Position numbers and translations under genes: made by a program. Shown here in pieces: positions 1 to 8,893 of a stretch of 49,767 nt of DNA (the first letter of the stretch is position 1; each line of letters starts with the position of its first letter). Below the pieces are notes generated by a model. The model was not told the origin of the DNA. It saw nothing but the letters and a program-made list of their open reading frames with translations, and did not search any database. Location: positions 1 to 49,767 of the forward strand of contig JADGBW010000009.1 of NCBI GenBank assembly GCA_015231305.1, given 5' to 3'. Source of the stretch: Magnetococcales bacterium. GTDB taxonomy: Bacteria > Pseudomonadota > Magnetococcia > Magnetococcales > JADFYX01.

Positions 1-50
1 CTATGCCAATATCTATTCCCTATAGCCCCAAAGATTGTGTGGTAGCTTAA
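1..50 (+). CDS. possible C-terminal tail of an upstream gene (partial)
   Basis: One of the three plus-strand frames stays open from the window edge to a TAA at 48-50, four bases before the next ATG. The other two frames also close within the first 45 bases, so coding cannot be told from chance. If real, it is the 3' end of the gene preceding the channel operon; the type I secretion ATPase missing from this operon would be a natural candidate, but nothing in these few residues shows that. Confidence 0.15.
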   Translation, partial: MPISIPYSPKDCVVA

Positions 51-54
51 TAAT

Positions 55-3000
55 ATGACCAAGAGGAGACAAGTAATACTGATCATAGCGGTAATCTTCA
101 TCCTTGGTGGAGTTACTTCCTATGTAGCAAAAAAGTATTTTCTCGCAGTAAAAGATGTAATACCAATAGCATTAGTTGCTCCTATAACTGGAATAAATTC
201 TGTAACTGGTCAATCTATGCTCCGTGGGGCAGAGTTAGCTGTATCACAGTTTAATGAGATATTGGGAGATCGTGGAAAAGAGCTTGAGTTGACCATCTTT
301 GATGATGCTAGCGATGAAACACAGGCAAGGGCAATTGCCAATGAGATAGCTCAGAATGGGGATTATGTCACAGTTATAGGCCATGCAACCGCAAGTGGTG
401 CAAAATCGGCCAGTTTTATATATGAAGACAATCAAATTCCATTTATTACTTTTGCTGCTGGTGGTCGAGAAATTGTTGATGGTAAGGAGTGGGTTTTTAA
501 GATTGGTATAAATGGCTGGCAGCAAGCTAGGTTTCTGGCTAACTATACAAAAAATGTATTAAAACAAAATATTGCTACAATTGTTCATGAAAACTCACTT
601 CTAGGTAAGGAGATGGCCAGAGGGTTTGAGGAGACCTATAAACGTTTTGGTACACGAGTTCGTTTTAAATGGTCATATAACGGCGAAGAAGACAGAAGAA
701 AAATATTTACCGAGGTTATAGAAACACTTAAGGAAAAAAGAGATACTGGCATTATTTTTCTTGCCATGCCTGCTAATGATGCTGCCAACTTTGTAACTTA
801 CGCTAGAGGGGCCAAACTTAAAAACCGTTTTGTTGGACCTGACTCACTAGCAAGCCACGATTTTAGCCAGAAAATTAAAGAGCTAAGTGGTGAAATGGCT
901 GCTAATGACAGCAATAACATTCTACTAACTTCTTCTTTGTTGTGGGATACCGCAGATCAACAGGGCCAGCAATATAATAACGCCTACCAAAAAAGATATC
1001 GTGGGCAGTCAGACTGGATTGGTGCTAACGCATACGATGCCGTCTCTATAGCCATGAAACCTCTTATGCAAGATAGACTTAATCTTGAGATTAAGGCTGA
1101 TCAAGATACAGGTTTTTTTGAAAGTTTGAGACTATTTTTAGATGATGAACCTCAGTATATTGAAGAGGTTGAAGCTCCTATAGTTATCGAAGATGAGGAT
1201 GAAGACTCTCTTTCGGAAGTTGAAAAATCCCGACGTAAAATTCATAAATATCTCCGTTCACTCACATCCCTTGAAAAATCCTATCAAGGGGTTAATGGAA
1301 AAATGTATTTTGATGAGTTCGGGGAGGTGCAAAAAAATATACTGTTGGGGAAATATAACGGAACTCAACTTATCTCAGATTTAACACAGTTGATGCCCAT
1401 TACAGCCAAAGGCAACATCAATTTTATCAATGAAATTAAACAAGGCAGGATGCTCTATGTAAATGACAGGTTTATGTATAAAACCAACGTCGTATACTCT
1501 GGCGTAAATTTAAAAGAGGCATCTAACATCAACCTAGAGGAAAACACGGTAGATTTGGAGTTCTCTATCTGGTTTCGCTATCAAGGTGCTTTTAACCCAG
1601 CTGATTTGCAACTTATCAACGCTGTAGGAGATGTCTCTCTTGGAGAACCAATTGAGGAGTCTATAAAAAAAGACCTTAATTTTAAACTATACAAAGTTAA
1701 AGGCACTTTTCGCCTTAATTTCTCTAATGCATTAAGGCCATATGGTAGTCAAGTATTAGGCTTGTCTTTTCGGCATAAAAACTTAAGCCGGAATAATATT
1801 ATCCTAGTCGTTGACGTTTTGGGTATCCGCTTGGGTAGTGGTGTGCCTCTGTCGGAAACAATTCAAAAGTCAAAAATTATTGACCCAACCCTTGGTTGGG
1901 TTGTAGATCAGGCTTGGTACTCATCTGAAACAACAGTTGAGAGCAGTATGGGTCGTCCCCAATTTGTTGGTTTTGGTACCGAAGAGCCATCTTTTTCTAG
2001 AATGGACTTTGGAGTAATGATCTCCAGTGATTCCTTTTCCATTCGCGATATTGTACCATCAGAATATTTTATATATTTAGGAATTTTTGCGGTTATTGGG
2101 ATCTTTTTTGGGGTCGGAATTGATGCAAGAAACCGGACACTGTTTTTTTCCATAGTATCTTTTGGGCTTTACGCTTTTTCTTGGCCTCTTTTTCTCTTGG
2201 CAAGTGGCAATATCCTTCTAGATTTTGCCGTAAACAATCTCACTATCAGTGCTATAGACTCAATTGTTAGAGTTTATGATATAATATGGTGGTTTATGCC
2301 ACCAGTTTTAATAAATGTTGCTGTTGAAAGGTTTATTTGGAAGCCCCTGGAGAGACGTACAGAACAGATAGTACCAAACATAATTAGAAAATTTGTTTCG
2401 GTAATATTCTACCTATTTGCTTTTTTAGGGGTTATTGCATTTGTATTCGGGCAAGCATTAACCAGCTTGTTGGCAACTGGTGGTCTGCTTACTATGATCA
2501 TTGGCCTAGCTGTTCAGTCTAACATTGCCAATATATTCTCCGGCATTGTGGTTAATATCGAAAGACCATTTTCAGTTGGAGATTGGATAAAAATTGGCCT
2601 TTTAGATGATGCCCAAGTTATTGATATTACATGGCGAACACTCCGTTTAAAAACATTAAGTGGGGTTATTATTAGTGTACCAAACGGCATGGCATCTGAC
2701 GCTGCTGTTTTAAACTATACCGTAGGTGGTGCAACCAAGGTTAAAATCCCTGTTTATGTATCAACTAAACATGATCCATTAGATATAATTGCTCACTTAG
2801 AAGAGGTATGTGCAAATGTGCCACAGTCTTCTGAAGTTAAGCCTATTATGTGTGTTAATAAGGGTGTTGAAAACTTCTTTAGGCAGTGGGTTGCTGTATA
2901 TGAAATTTGGTACTGGCTTGAGGACTATACAGATGGAAGTATAACCCGTGCTCTGTGGGTAGAGATTTTCCGCTATTTTGCCGAACAAGATATCAGCATC

Positions 3001-3114
3001 GATGTTGGTTCAAGAGAAGATGTTCTTGGTGAAAATAAAGAAGTTGAAGAGGGTTTCAAAGAAGCTAGAGAAGAAGATTGGGATCAGAACATGTTAGAGG
3101 AGATGGTTGATTAA
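55..3114 (+). CDS. Periplasmic-binding-protein / Cys-loop-ectodomain-like / MscS fusion channel
   Basis: A 1019-residue inner-membrane protein, probably a ligand-gated mechanosensitive-type channel. Residues 8-30 form an N-terminal membrane anchor. Residues about 35-445 resemble type I periplasmic binding proteins of the branched-chain amino acid family (opening IALVAPITG, then GxxxxRGAELA). Residues about 450-660 carry the motif FSIWFRYQG, a KGTF strand, a PYGSQVLGL segment and IILVVDVLG, a pattern resembling pentameric ligand-gated channel ectodomains; this is inference. About five membrane spans follow (670-840). The last is a clear MscS pore helix and beta domain: GLAVQSNIANIFSG, NIERPFSVGDWIKIG, TWRTLRLKT, VPNG. 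An acidic, charged tail ends the protein. It starts the operon and its stop codon abuts the tolC-like gene. A paralogue with an extra nucleotide-binding domain lies at 13855-17268. MscS and periplasmic-binding domains are secure; the ligand is unknown. Confidence 0.85.
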   Translation: MTKRRQVILIIAVIFILGGVTSYVAKKYFLAVKDVIPIALVAPITGINSVTGQSMLRGAELAVSQFNEILGDRGKELELTIFDDASDETQARAIANEIAQNGDYVTVIGHATASGAKSASFIYEDNQIPFITFAAGGREIVDGKEWVFKIGINGWQQARFLANYTKNVLKQNIATIVHENSLLGKEMARGFEETYKRFGTRVRFKWSYNGEEDRRKIFTEVIETLKEKRDTGIIFLAMPANDAANFVTYARGAKLKNRFVGPDSLASHDFSQKIKELSGEMAANDSNNILLTSSLLWDTADQQGQQYNNAYQKRYRGQSDWIGANAYDAVSIAMKPLMQDRLNLEIKADQDTGFFESLRLFLDDEPQYIEEVEAPIVIEDEDEDSLSEVEKSRRKIHKYLRSLTSLEKSYQGVNGKMYFDEFGEVQKNILLGKYNGTQLISDLTQLMPITAKGNINFINEIKQGRMLYVNDRFMYKTNVVYSGVNLKEASNINLEENTVDLEFSIWFRYQGAFNPADLQLINAVGDVSLGEPIEESIKKDLNFKLYKVKGTFRLNFSNALRPYGSQVLGLSFRHKNLSRNNIILVVDVLGIRLGSGVPLSETIQKSKIIDPTLGWVVDQAWYSSETTVESSMGRPQFVGFGTEEPSFSRMDFGVMISSDSFSIRDIVPSEYFIYLGIFAVIGIFFGVGIDARNRTLFFSIVSFGLYAFSWPLFLLASGNILLDFAVNNLTISAIDSIVRVYDIIWWFMPPVLINVAVERFIWKPLERRTEQIVPNIIRKFVSVIFYLFAFLGVIAFVFGQALTSLLATGGLLTMIIGLAVQSNIANIFSGIVVNIERPFSVGDWIKIGLLDDAQVIDITWRTLRLKTLSGVIISVPNGMASDAAVLNYTVGGATKVKIPVYVSTKHDPLDIIAHLEEVCANVPQSSEVKPIMCVNKGVENFFRQWVAVYEIWYWLEDYTDGSITRALWVEIFRYFAEQDISIDVGSREDVLGENKEVEEGFKEAREEDWDQNMLEEMVD

Positions 3115-5421
3115 ATGTGGCTGCTCACAACGTTGACCCAGAAAAAACTGAGTCTGTTAAGTTGTGTGGGGTGTATATCTTTGTCGATGATACTCTTCAG
3201 TGTTTCTCCGGCATTAGCAAGAGTGCAAAGATTGGAGCCTCTGCTTGTAGACCTTCTAAAAAATAGTAAAAAAATACAAGGTGTACAGACAGACTATGCA
3301 GCACAACAAGATCGTCTAAAATCAGAAAAGGGTAAAATGTTTCCTATTTTAGACGTAACGGCAAACACAGGATTTGAAGAGATCGATGGTGAAGGTTTAT
3401 CATCAGATTCAGACCTTAATTTTAATGAAGTTGGCTTAAAGTTTACCCAAACATTATGGGACTTCGGGGCAACACTCTCAGATATTCGTAAAGGTAAACA
3501 TGCATTAGAGATACAACATTTACTGCTAAAACAGCAGATAAATAACACAATCGTAGATGGCATTACTGTTTTTTTGGAAGTTAAACGGGCATCAATCGCA
3601 TTAGATTATGCAAAAAGATCTGAGTTAAACATTAAACGTCAAGCAAAATTTTCTGAGGTTATGCTAGCTGAGGGTGCAGGTCTATCGTCTGATATTATAG
3701 AAGTAAGAAAGCAGTTAGCAACTGCCCAGACCAAGTTATTTAATGCTGAGCTAGCTATGGTGACTCAGATAAATAAATTTAAAAAAGTGTTTGCTTCAAC
3801 TCCTGTAGATTTTGAAAGTTTTGAAAATCTAGATTTTTCAATTTTAAGCCATGTTCCAAGTACTATCTATGATGTTATTAGCCGAGTTGAAAATAATAAT
3901 CTGGATATTAAATTAGCTGGTATAGACATTGAAAATGCAAAAGAGGACTCTTTTGCTTATAAAAGTCGCTCATTTTTTCCAAAAGTTGAGGCAGTGCTTG
4001 AGAAAAAGTGGAAACATAATGTAGGTGGTACTTTAGGTGATAAAAGTGAGTTTTTAGGTAAAGTCGAATTAAGCATGCCTATTAGTTTTGGTTTTACTGA
4101 AGCTAAAGAGTACATGGCAACAGTTAAAGATAAAGAGTCTCTGGTTATCACCATGGAGTCTCTCAGAGAAGATATAGTAGAAGAGGCTAGAAATGCTTGG
4201 CATAAGCTGATAGCTTCTACAATGATTTGGAAATCTATTAAAGAACAAGCAGATCTTGCAGCAGAATCATTACAAATTGCATACTCTGAAAGTAAGTTTG
4301 GCATTGGCTCTAAGACAAAAACAATGAATTCAGAAACAGCTCTGTTAACAGCGCAAAGTGATGCTGAATCAGCCAGAGTTGATATTTTACTAGATGCTAT
4401 ATCGTTGCTTAACCTTATGGGTGAAATATCAATTGATATTTTATTTAAAAAAGAGTCTCCTGAAGATCTAGCTTATGATCCAATACCAATTTTTCATGGT
4501 AATTTTTCATTAAAGCCTTCAGATAAAGTTGTTGCAATTCTTAAAAAAATTGTCAGTAACGCAAACGAAACACCAGAATCAGCAGACTCTTCATATAACG
4601 AAGAAAATATTAAAATAAAAGATGAAGCTGTTAATGGCTCAGTAAAGAAAGCAGAAAAGAAGGTTGGTGTTAAGGGTGATAGTATAAAGGCAGATGATGT
4701 ATCTAAAGTAAAAGAAGTCGATAAACCAGCAAATAAATCTGAAAGCAGTGTAGTCAAGAGCGATATAGCAGCTAAAGATAATCAAGAGTCAGATAAGGTT
4801 TTAGATAATTCTAACACAATTCCGCAGGCAGTTAAGGGTGATGACACTGTTAAGGCAGAAGCGGAAGAGAAGCCTAAAGTTAAAGAAGAAATTGATGAAG
4901 GTTTGGAGGCTGATGATTATTTTGATAGTGACACAGGAGATAGATATAACCCGGATACCATGCTTACAGATGAAGAGCTTGAGATAGAGAGACTCTATTC
5001 GGTTCCTTCAAATGAGCCTGCTGATGAGGAACTTCTACCTAAAGAGTTACTACCAGCTGAACCTTTAAAAGAAGACATTAAAGATCTGCAACCTGATAAA
5101 CAGTTAAAAGAAGATAAAAAAGAGTCGCAACCAACAAAAAAGTTAAAAGACAACAATAATAAAAAAGGTAAAAGCTCTAGCCCCACATACGGTGAAAATG
5201 CAACAAATGCTGCAAAGCCCCATTACGAGCAACCTACCGCTGTGATAGATGAGGTTGAGGCTGAAAAGGATAAATCACCAGCATATGAAGTTAACCCTAA
5301 CCAGGCTCCTGCATATGAAGTTAACCCTAACCAAGCTCCGGCATATGATGCAGAGCCTAACCAGGCTCCGTCTTATGTTGCAGTGCCTAATCAGGCTCCA
5401 GCTTACGACGCTGAACAGTAA
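3115..5421 (+). CDS. TolC-family outer membrane efflux protein with long repetitive C-terminal tail
   Basis: A 768-residue TolC-like outer membrane channel of a tripartite exporter. A signal peptide ends near residue 36 (VSPALA). Residues about 40-450 have the two-fold helical pattern of the outer membrane efflux family, including the typical TLWDFG near the first half and long helices with regular Ala and Leu. The family normally ends around 450-480 residues. Here about 290 more follow, rich in Lys, Glu, Asp, Ser and Pro, and ending in four 10-residue repeats of the type YEVNPNQAPA. The tail should be periplasmic if the TolC fold holds, and may bind peptidoglycan or partner proteins, but that is inference. 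The ATG directly follows the stop codon of the channel gene, so translational coupling is likely. An HlyD-type adaptor gene follows. No ABC ATPase gene is present in the window. Confidence 0.85.
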   Translation: MWLLTTLTQKKLSLLSCVGCISLSMILFSVSPALARVQRLEPLLVDLLKNSKKIQGVQTDYAAQQDRLKSEKGKMFPILDVTANTGFEEIDGEGLSSDSDLNFNEVGLKFTQTLWDFGATLSDIRKGKHALEIQHLLLKQQINNTIVDGITVFLEVKRASIALDYAKRSELNIKRQAKFSEVMLAEGAGLSSDIIEVRKQLATAQTKLFNAELAMVTQINKFKKVFASTPVDFESFENLDFSILSHVPSTIYDVISRVENNNLDIKLAGIDIENAKEDSFAYKSRSFFPKVEAVLEKKWKHNVGGTLGDKSEFLGKVELSMPISFGFTEAKEYMATVKDKESLVITMESLREDIVEEARNAWHKLIASTMIWKSIKEQADLAAESLQIAYSESKFGIGSKTKTMNSETALLTAQSDAESARVDILLDAISLLNLMGEISIDILFKKESPEDLAYDPIPIFHGNFSLKPSDKVVAILKKIVSNANETPESADSSYNEENIKIKDEAVNGSVKKAEKKVGVKGDSIKADDVSKVKEVDKPANKSESSVVKSDIAAKDNQESDKVLDNSNTIPQAVKGDDTVKAEAEEKPKVKEEIDEGLEADDYFDSDTGDRYNPDTMLTDEELEIERLYSVPSNEPADEELLPKELLPAEPLKEDIKDLQPDKQLKEDKKESQPTKKLKDNNNKKGKSSSPTYGENATNAAKPHYEQPTAVIDEVEAEKDKSPAYEVNPNQAPAYEVNPNQAPAYDAEPNQAPSYVAVPNQAPAYDAEQ
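5281..5418 (+). repeat. 30-bp tandem repeat encoding (YEVNPNQAPA)n
   Basis: Four consecutive 30-bp units plus a partial fifth encode a 10-residue Pro/Asn/Gln repeat at the end of the TolC-like protein. The first two units differ by only two bases and the later ones diverge, which suggests recent expansion at the upstream end. The reading frame is kept throughout. Confidence 0.85.
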
Positions 5422-5526
5422 GCCTATATTTTTCAATAATTCGGCAGGGATTAATTGACCTGACGGATTTAGATTTGTTATTTTTTTAATTTAATTATAT
5501 TTTTTGTTTAAACCAACTTAAAAACT

Positions 5527-6831
5527 ATGAGTGATACAAATAACCAACAAGAGGAACTCGATGACTTGCAGATATCTGCTGGTAATCATCTCTTTTTGTT
5601 TGTAACATTTATTGGTTTTTTTGCCTTTATAATATGGTCTACAATAGGCCGTCTAGATATTGTAAGTAATGCCACTGGTGAGGTAATCCCGGCAAGCCAG
5701 ATAAAAGAGATACAACATCTAGAAGGGGGTATTGTAAATAAAATAATGGTAAAAGAGGGGGATAGAGTAGTTGCTGGCCAGCCCCTTGTCTCTTTAGAGT
5801 CTGTAGGAGCGCAATCAGACTTGGTAGATCTTAAAATAAGGCGGGTTAATGCCCAGCTTAAAATTATTCGTTTAAAGGCTGAATTGGCAAATTTACCAGA
5901 ATTGGTCTATTCCAAAGAGCTACAAGAGCAATTTCCCAATTTAGTTGATCGCAGTATTGCTCTTTTTGTCTCTAGGCAGAAACGTCGAAATAGCCAATTA
6001 AACGCACAAAAAGAGGTTATATTACAGCGAAAGCATGAGATAGCCGGAACATTAGCTCGGCTTAAGTCTAACCGTACTGTTTCTGCACTTTTTCGTGAGC
6101 AGATAAGAATTAGCAAAAAACTTTTAAGTCAAGACCTTTCAAACCGAATGCAGCACATTACACTGTTAATTGATGAATCTAAACTGCAAGGGCAAATTTC
6201 TGAAGATAAAGAGGCGTTACGTCGTATTAAGTCTACGATCCAAGAGGCCCAAGAGAAAGAAAAAACAATAATAAATGCGTTTCAGGAAGAGGCCCAAAAA
6301 GAGTTGATAGAGTCAGTAAGTGAGGAAGAAAAACTAGCTCAACATCTGGTTAAATTTGAAGATAGCTTTAAACGTACAGTTCTGTTTGCACCAGTTGATG
6401 GAGTAATTAAAACATTACATGTGGTTACAGTTGGGGGTGTTGTGCCACCAGGGGGAACTGTAATAGACCTTGTTCCAGGTAAAGACCAACTTATAATAGA
6501 AGCTGAACTTCAAACCGAAGATATTGGTTTTGTCCGTCTTGATCAGAATGTCACTATAAGGCTAGCATCTGCAAACGCAGCCCGTTTAGGGATAATTGAG
6601 GGTAAAGTTACTTCGATTAGTCCTGACACATATATCAACCAAGATGGCATGGCCTACTATAAGCTTCAGGTATCAACAGAACAGTATTATTTCGAACATT
6701 TGGGTACAAAATACCCTCTTGTTCCAGGTATGCAGGTAACATGTGGAATTATAACTGGGGATAGAACAGTGCTAAATTTCTTTTTAGAGCCATTACTTGG
6801 ATCCGCAGTTACTGCTTTACAGGAGCGCTAG
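5527..6831 (+). CDS. HlyD-family membrane fusion protein (type I secretion adaptor)
   Basis: A 434-residue periplasmic adaptor linking an inner-membrane transporter to a TolC channel. It has a short cytoplasmic N-terminus, one membrane span (about 21-42), then the split biotinyl-lipoyl domain (ATGEVIPASQIKEIQHLEGG, followed by VKEGDRVVAGQPLV). A long alpha-helical hairpin covers about 100-275. The second lipoyl half is FAPVDGVIKTLHVVTVGGVV, and a beta-barrel region runs to the C-terminus. Length and order match HlyD/PrtE/LapC adaptors of type I secretion. The gap from the TolC-like gene is 105 bases and AT-rich, with no obvious Shine-Dalgarno before the ATG. The absent partner ATPase may be encoded left of the window. 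Confidence 0.92.
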   Translation: MSDTNNQQEELDDLQISAGNHLFLFVTFIGFFAFIIWSTIGRLDIVSNATGEVIPASQIKEIQHLEGGIVNKIMVKEGDRVVAGQPLVSLESVGAQSDLVDLKIRRVNAQLKIIRLKAELANLPELVYSKELQEQFPNLVDRSIALFVSRQKRRNSQLNAQKEVILQRKHEIAGTLARLKSNRTVSALFREQIRISKKLLSQDLSNRMQHITLLIDESKLQGQISEDKEALRRIKSTIQEAQEKEKTIINAFQEEAQKELIESVSEEEKLAQHLVKFEDSFKRTVLFAPVDGVIKTLHVVTVGGVVPPGGTVIDLVPGKDQLIIEAELQTEDIGFVRLDQNVTIRLASANAARLGIIEGKVTSISPDTYINQDGMAYYKLQVSTEQYYFEHLGTKYPLVPGMQVTCGIITGDRTVLNFFLEPLLGSAVTALQER

Positions 6832-6837
6832 AAGTTA

Positions 6838-8481
6838 ATGGCTGAATCCGAAAACCAACCATCAAAAATTACTTTGCTTGAAAAAGCAACTAATGATTTT
6901 AACGAAAACCTCATTGCCCAGTTTAATGAAATCGATGAGCTGTGGAAAAAAATTATTGAGACTCCAGAAGAATATGGACTGCAAAGTACCTTTAAAAGGT
7001 TGGTGCAGAATATAGGTGACCGTAGTGGTGTGTTTTCTGTTCCCAACCTCAAAGAGCATGCCCTTGAGATTGAAAAAATTCTCTCGTATCCACTCTGGAG
7101 TATGGGAGGTGAACAAAAGTTACAAATAGATAAAATAAGTGGTTATTTATCTCAGATAGGTCAGTCTTGTCGGGGTGTTTTTTCTGATGACCAAGAAAAG
7201 TTTGCACCTGAAAATTATGGCTGGAGGTCAAAAAATCGTCTTGACGAACTAGTAATTGTTATTGTTGAAGATGATGCAGAATTTGTTCAGGGTGTTACTT
7301 CCAAACTAAGGCAAAACGATATGCGGGTTAAGCATGTCACAGCCATAGATGATCTTGGTGATATTCTTAAAAATATGGAGCCAGCAACGATAATTGTTAA
7401 CAATGAAATGGCTCAAAAAAGTAAAGTTCCGTTTGAAATATTGGTAAGTCAGTCAGGTCAGGTTCCACCTCCCATTATCATGATATCAGATACCGATGAT
7501 ATGCAGAAACGATTTGATACTCTGCGGAGTGGGGCAAGCTTTTTCCTGCCTAAAGCTGCCGGGCCTGAACGTATTGTTATGGCTCTTAACTCTGTTTTAG
7601 AGACAAAAAAAACTGGTGAACTAAAGGTAATGGTTGTTGGTGAGTCACGCTATTTGGCAGAACACATAGCTATGGTATTTCACAATATTGGTGCGCGGGT
7701 TGCCTTAGTTGCTAAACCAATGGAGATGCTGCCACCAATGCGTCGCTTTCGTCCTGATGTTCTTCTTATTGATCTAAGAATGTCTATGTGCTCTGGTTTT
7801 GAGCTACAGCGGGTTATCAGGCAAGAGCTTGGATTTTCGCAGACACCAATCATGTTTCTTTCTAGCGATTCAGTAGATATTAGCCTTACCTATGAAAGAA
7901 ATTTAGATATAACCAATTTTATTCCGCTACCTACATCTCAGGTACGTTTGGTGCGGGCTGTCTTAAACTCTATTAAAATCTCCAAGAAAAAAATATTAAA
8001 CACCAATACAGATGCTTTTAGTGGGCATCTTAACCGAGAGGCTTTTTTAGAGAAAATAGACTTGGAACTTATCAGGTGTAAACGGAGCAAAAATAATTTT
8101 TGTATTGCACTGATAGAGTTAGATGCATCAGATGGCTCTTCGGGTACGGTAAGCGAGGTGGCTTTAAAGGGGTTAAGTGATCTTTTAGGTAAATCTTTAC
8201 GGACTTCAGACTTTATTGGTCGTTTAGACGAAGGGCAGTTCGGGACACTTCTGGTTGACTCAGATACCGATGGAGCCATGATAGCAGTAAATAAAACAAG
8301 AGAGATGTGGCATAAGTTACATGCTGGTAATGCAGAGCTAGAAGCTTACAAATCTATATCAGCTGGCATTGCAATGTATCCGGCATTTAATAAATCCAAA
8401 GCAATGTTACGGGGCGCACAAGCTTCACTAGATTCTGCTAAACTTAGTGGTGGTGGAAGTACTATGATTGCCTTTAAATAG
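6838..8481 (+). CDS. Degenerate Hpt-REC-REC-GGDEF signalling protein
   Basis: A 547-residue cytoplasmic protein built from four signalling modules that mostly lack catalytic residues. Residues about 25-110 resemble an Hpt domain, but the phosphorylated His is Gln57 (RLVQNIGDRSG). REC1 (about 138-255) keeps Asp145, Asp146 and Lys239, but the acceptor position reads VNNE, with Asn for Asp. REC2 (about 262-380) keeps an acceptor Asp312 (LLIDLRMS), but the acidic pocket reads GESR and the conserved Lys is lost. The C-terminal GGDEF fold (about 395-547) has RLDEGQF where an active enzyme has RYGGDEF, so it should not make cyclic di-GMP. It probably works as a binding or scaffold protein. It begins seven bases after the adaptor gene and closes the operon, suggesting it regulates the export system or channel. 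Confidence 0.8.
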   Translation: MAESENQPSKITLLEKATNDFNENLIAQFNEIDELWKKIIETPEEYGLQSTFKRLVQNIGDRSGVFSVPNLKEHALEIEKILSYPLWSMGGEQKLQIDKISGYLSQIGQSCRGVFSDDQEKFAPENYGWRSKNRLDELVIVIVEDDAEFVQGVTSKLRQNDMRVKHVTAIDDLGDILKNMEPATIIVNNEMAQKSKVPFEILVSQSGQVPPPIIMISDTDDMQKRFDTLRSGASFFLPKAAGPERIVMALNSVLETKKTGELKVMVVGESRYLAEHIAMVFHNIGARVALVAKPMEMLPPMRRFRPDVLLIDLRMSMCSGFELQRVIRQELGFSQTPIMFLSSDSVDISLTYERNLDITNFIPLPTSQVRLVRAVLNSIKISKKKILNTNTDAFSGHLNREAFLEKIDLELIRCKRSKNNFCIALIELDASDGSSGTVSEVALKGLSDLLGKSLRTSDFIGRLDEGQFGTLLVDSDTDGAMIAVNKTREMWHKLHAGNAELEAYKSISAGIAMYPAFNKSKAMLRGAQASLDSAKLSGGGSTMIAFK

Positions 8482-8893
8482 TGTTATATTGGTTTCACTT
8501 AAAAAATGTACACAATTAAGAAACCCTCGTCACTCCCACTCAGGTGAGTATCTAGGGCAGTAACGTTGAACTCTCTGGTTTCCCGCCTTCGCATAAAAGA
8601 CGTTATGTTGGTTGTGAGTGTCTGTCTTTGATTTGAAATAACTATATATATTGGCTATGTACAAAGTTGAACTCTACTGAAATTAGTTTAAAAATACATA
8701 TTATTACTACATTTTTTTTCACATTGTTAACAGCGATTAACATCTTGTAAGCTTATGGCAGGTTAGTTTTTTTTTATACCTTGCTAGAAAATGGATAATT
8801 TACTAGTCTTTGCAGGTAATTATTGATAGATTGAGAGCTAAATTTAATGCGTATACTCTATCCTAACTTCAAACTTGATAAAAAGAGACAAAT
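8482..8893. other. 412-bp intergenic region with a REP-like element
   Basis: No credible gene is present. A weak inverted repeat just after the operon (GGTTTC near 8491 against GAAACC near 8520) may end transcription. The REP-like element at 8524-8592 follows. The remainder is AT-rich and must hold the promoter of the downstream cyclase; no clear operator was recognised. Confidence 0.6.
8524..8592. repeat. REP-like intergenic palindromic repeat, copy 1
   Basis: The segment contains GGTTTCCCGCCTTCGC at one end and CTAGGGC in the middle. Both resemble parts of the element at 30180-30235 (ATTCCCGCCTTTGC and GCCCTAG). It is GC-richer than its surroundings. The arms pair imperfectly, so this copy looks decayed compared with the second. 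Confidence 0.5.

Noticed and set aside
3957-4304. A 115-codon minus-strand frame in the tolC-like gene
   Set aside because: It is an antisense shadow of a helical coding region with clear family motifs on the plus strand.
5275-5420. Possible CRISPR array from 30-bp repetition
   Set aside because: The units are contiguous with no spacers and encode an in-frame peptide repeat.
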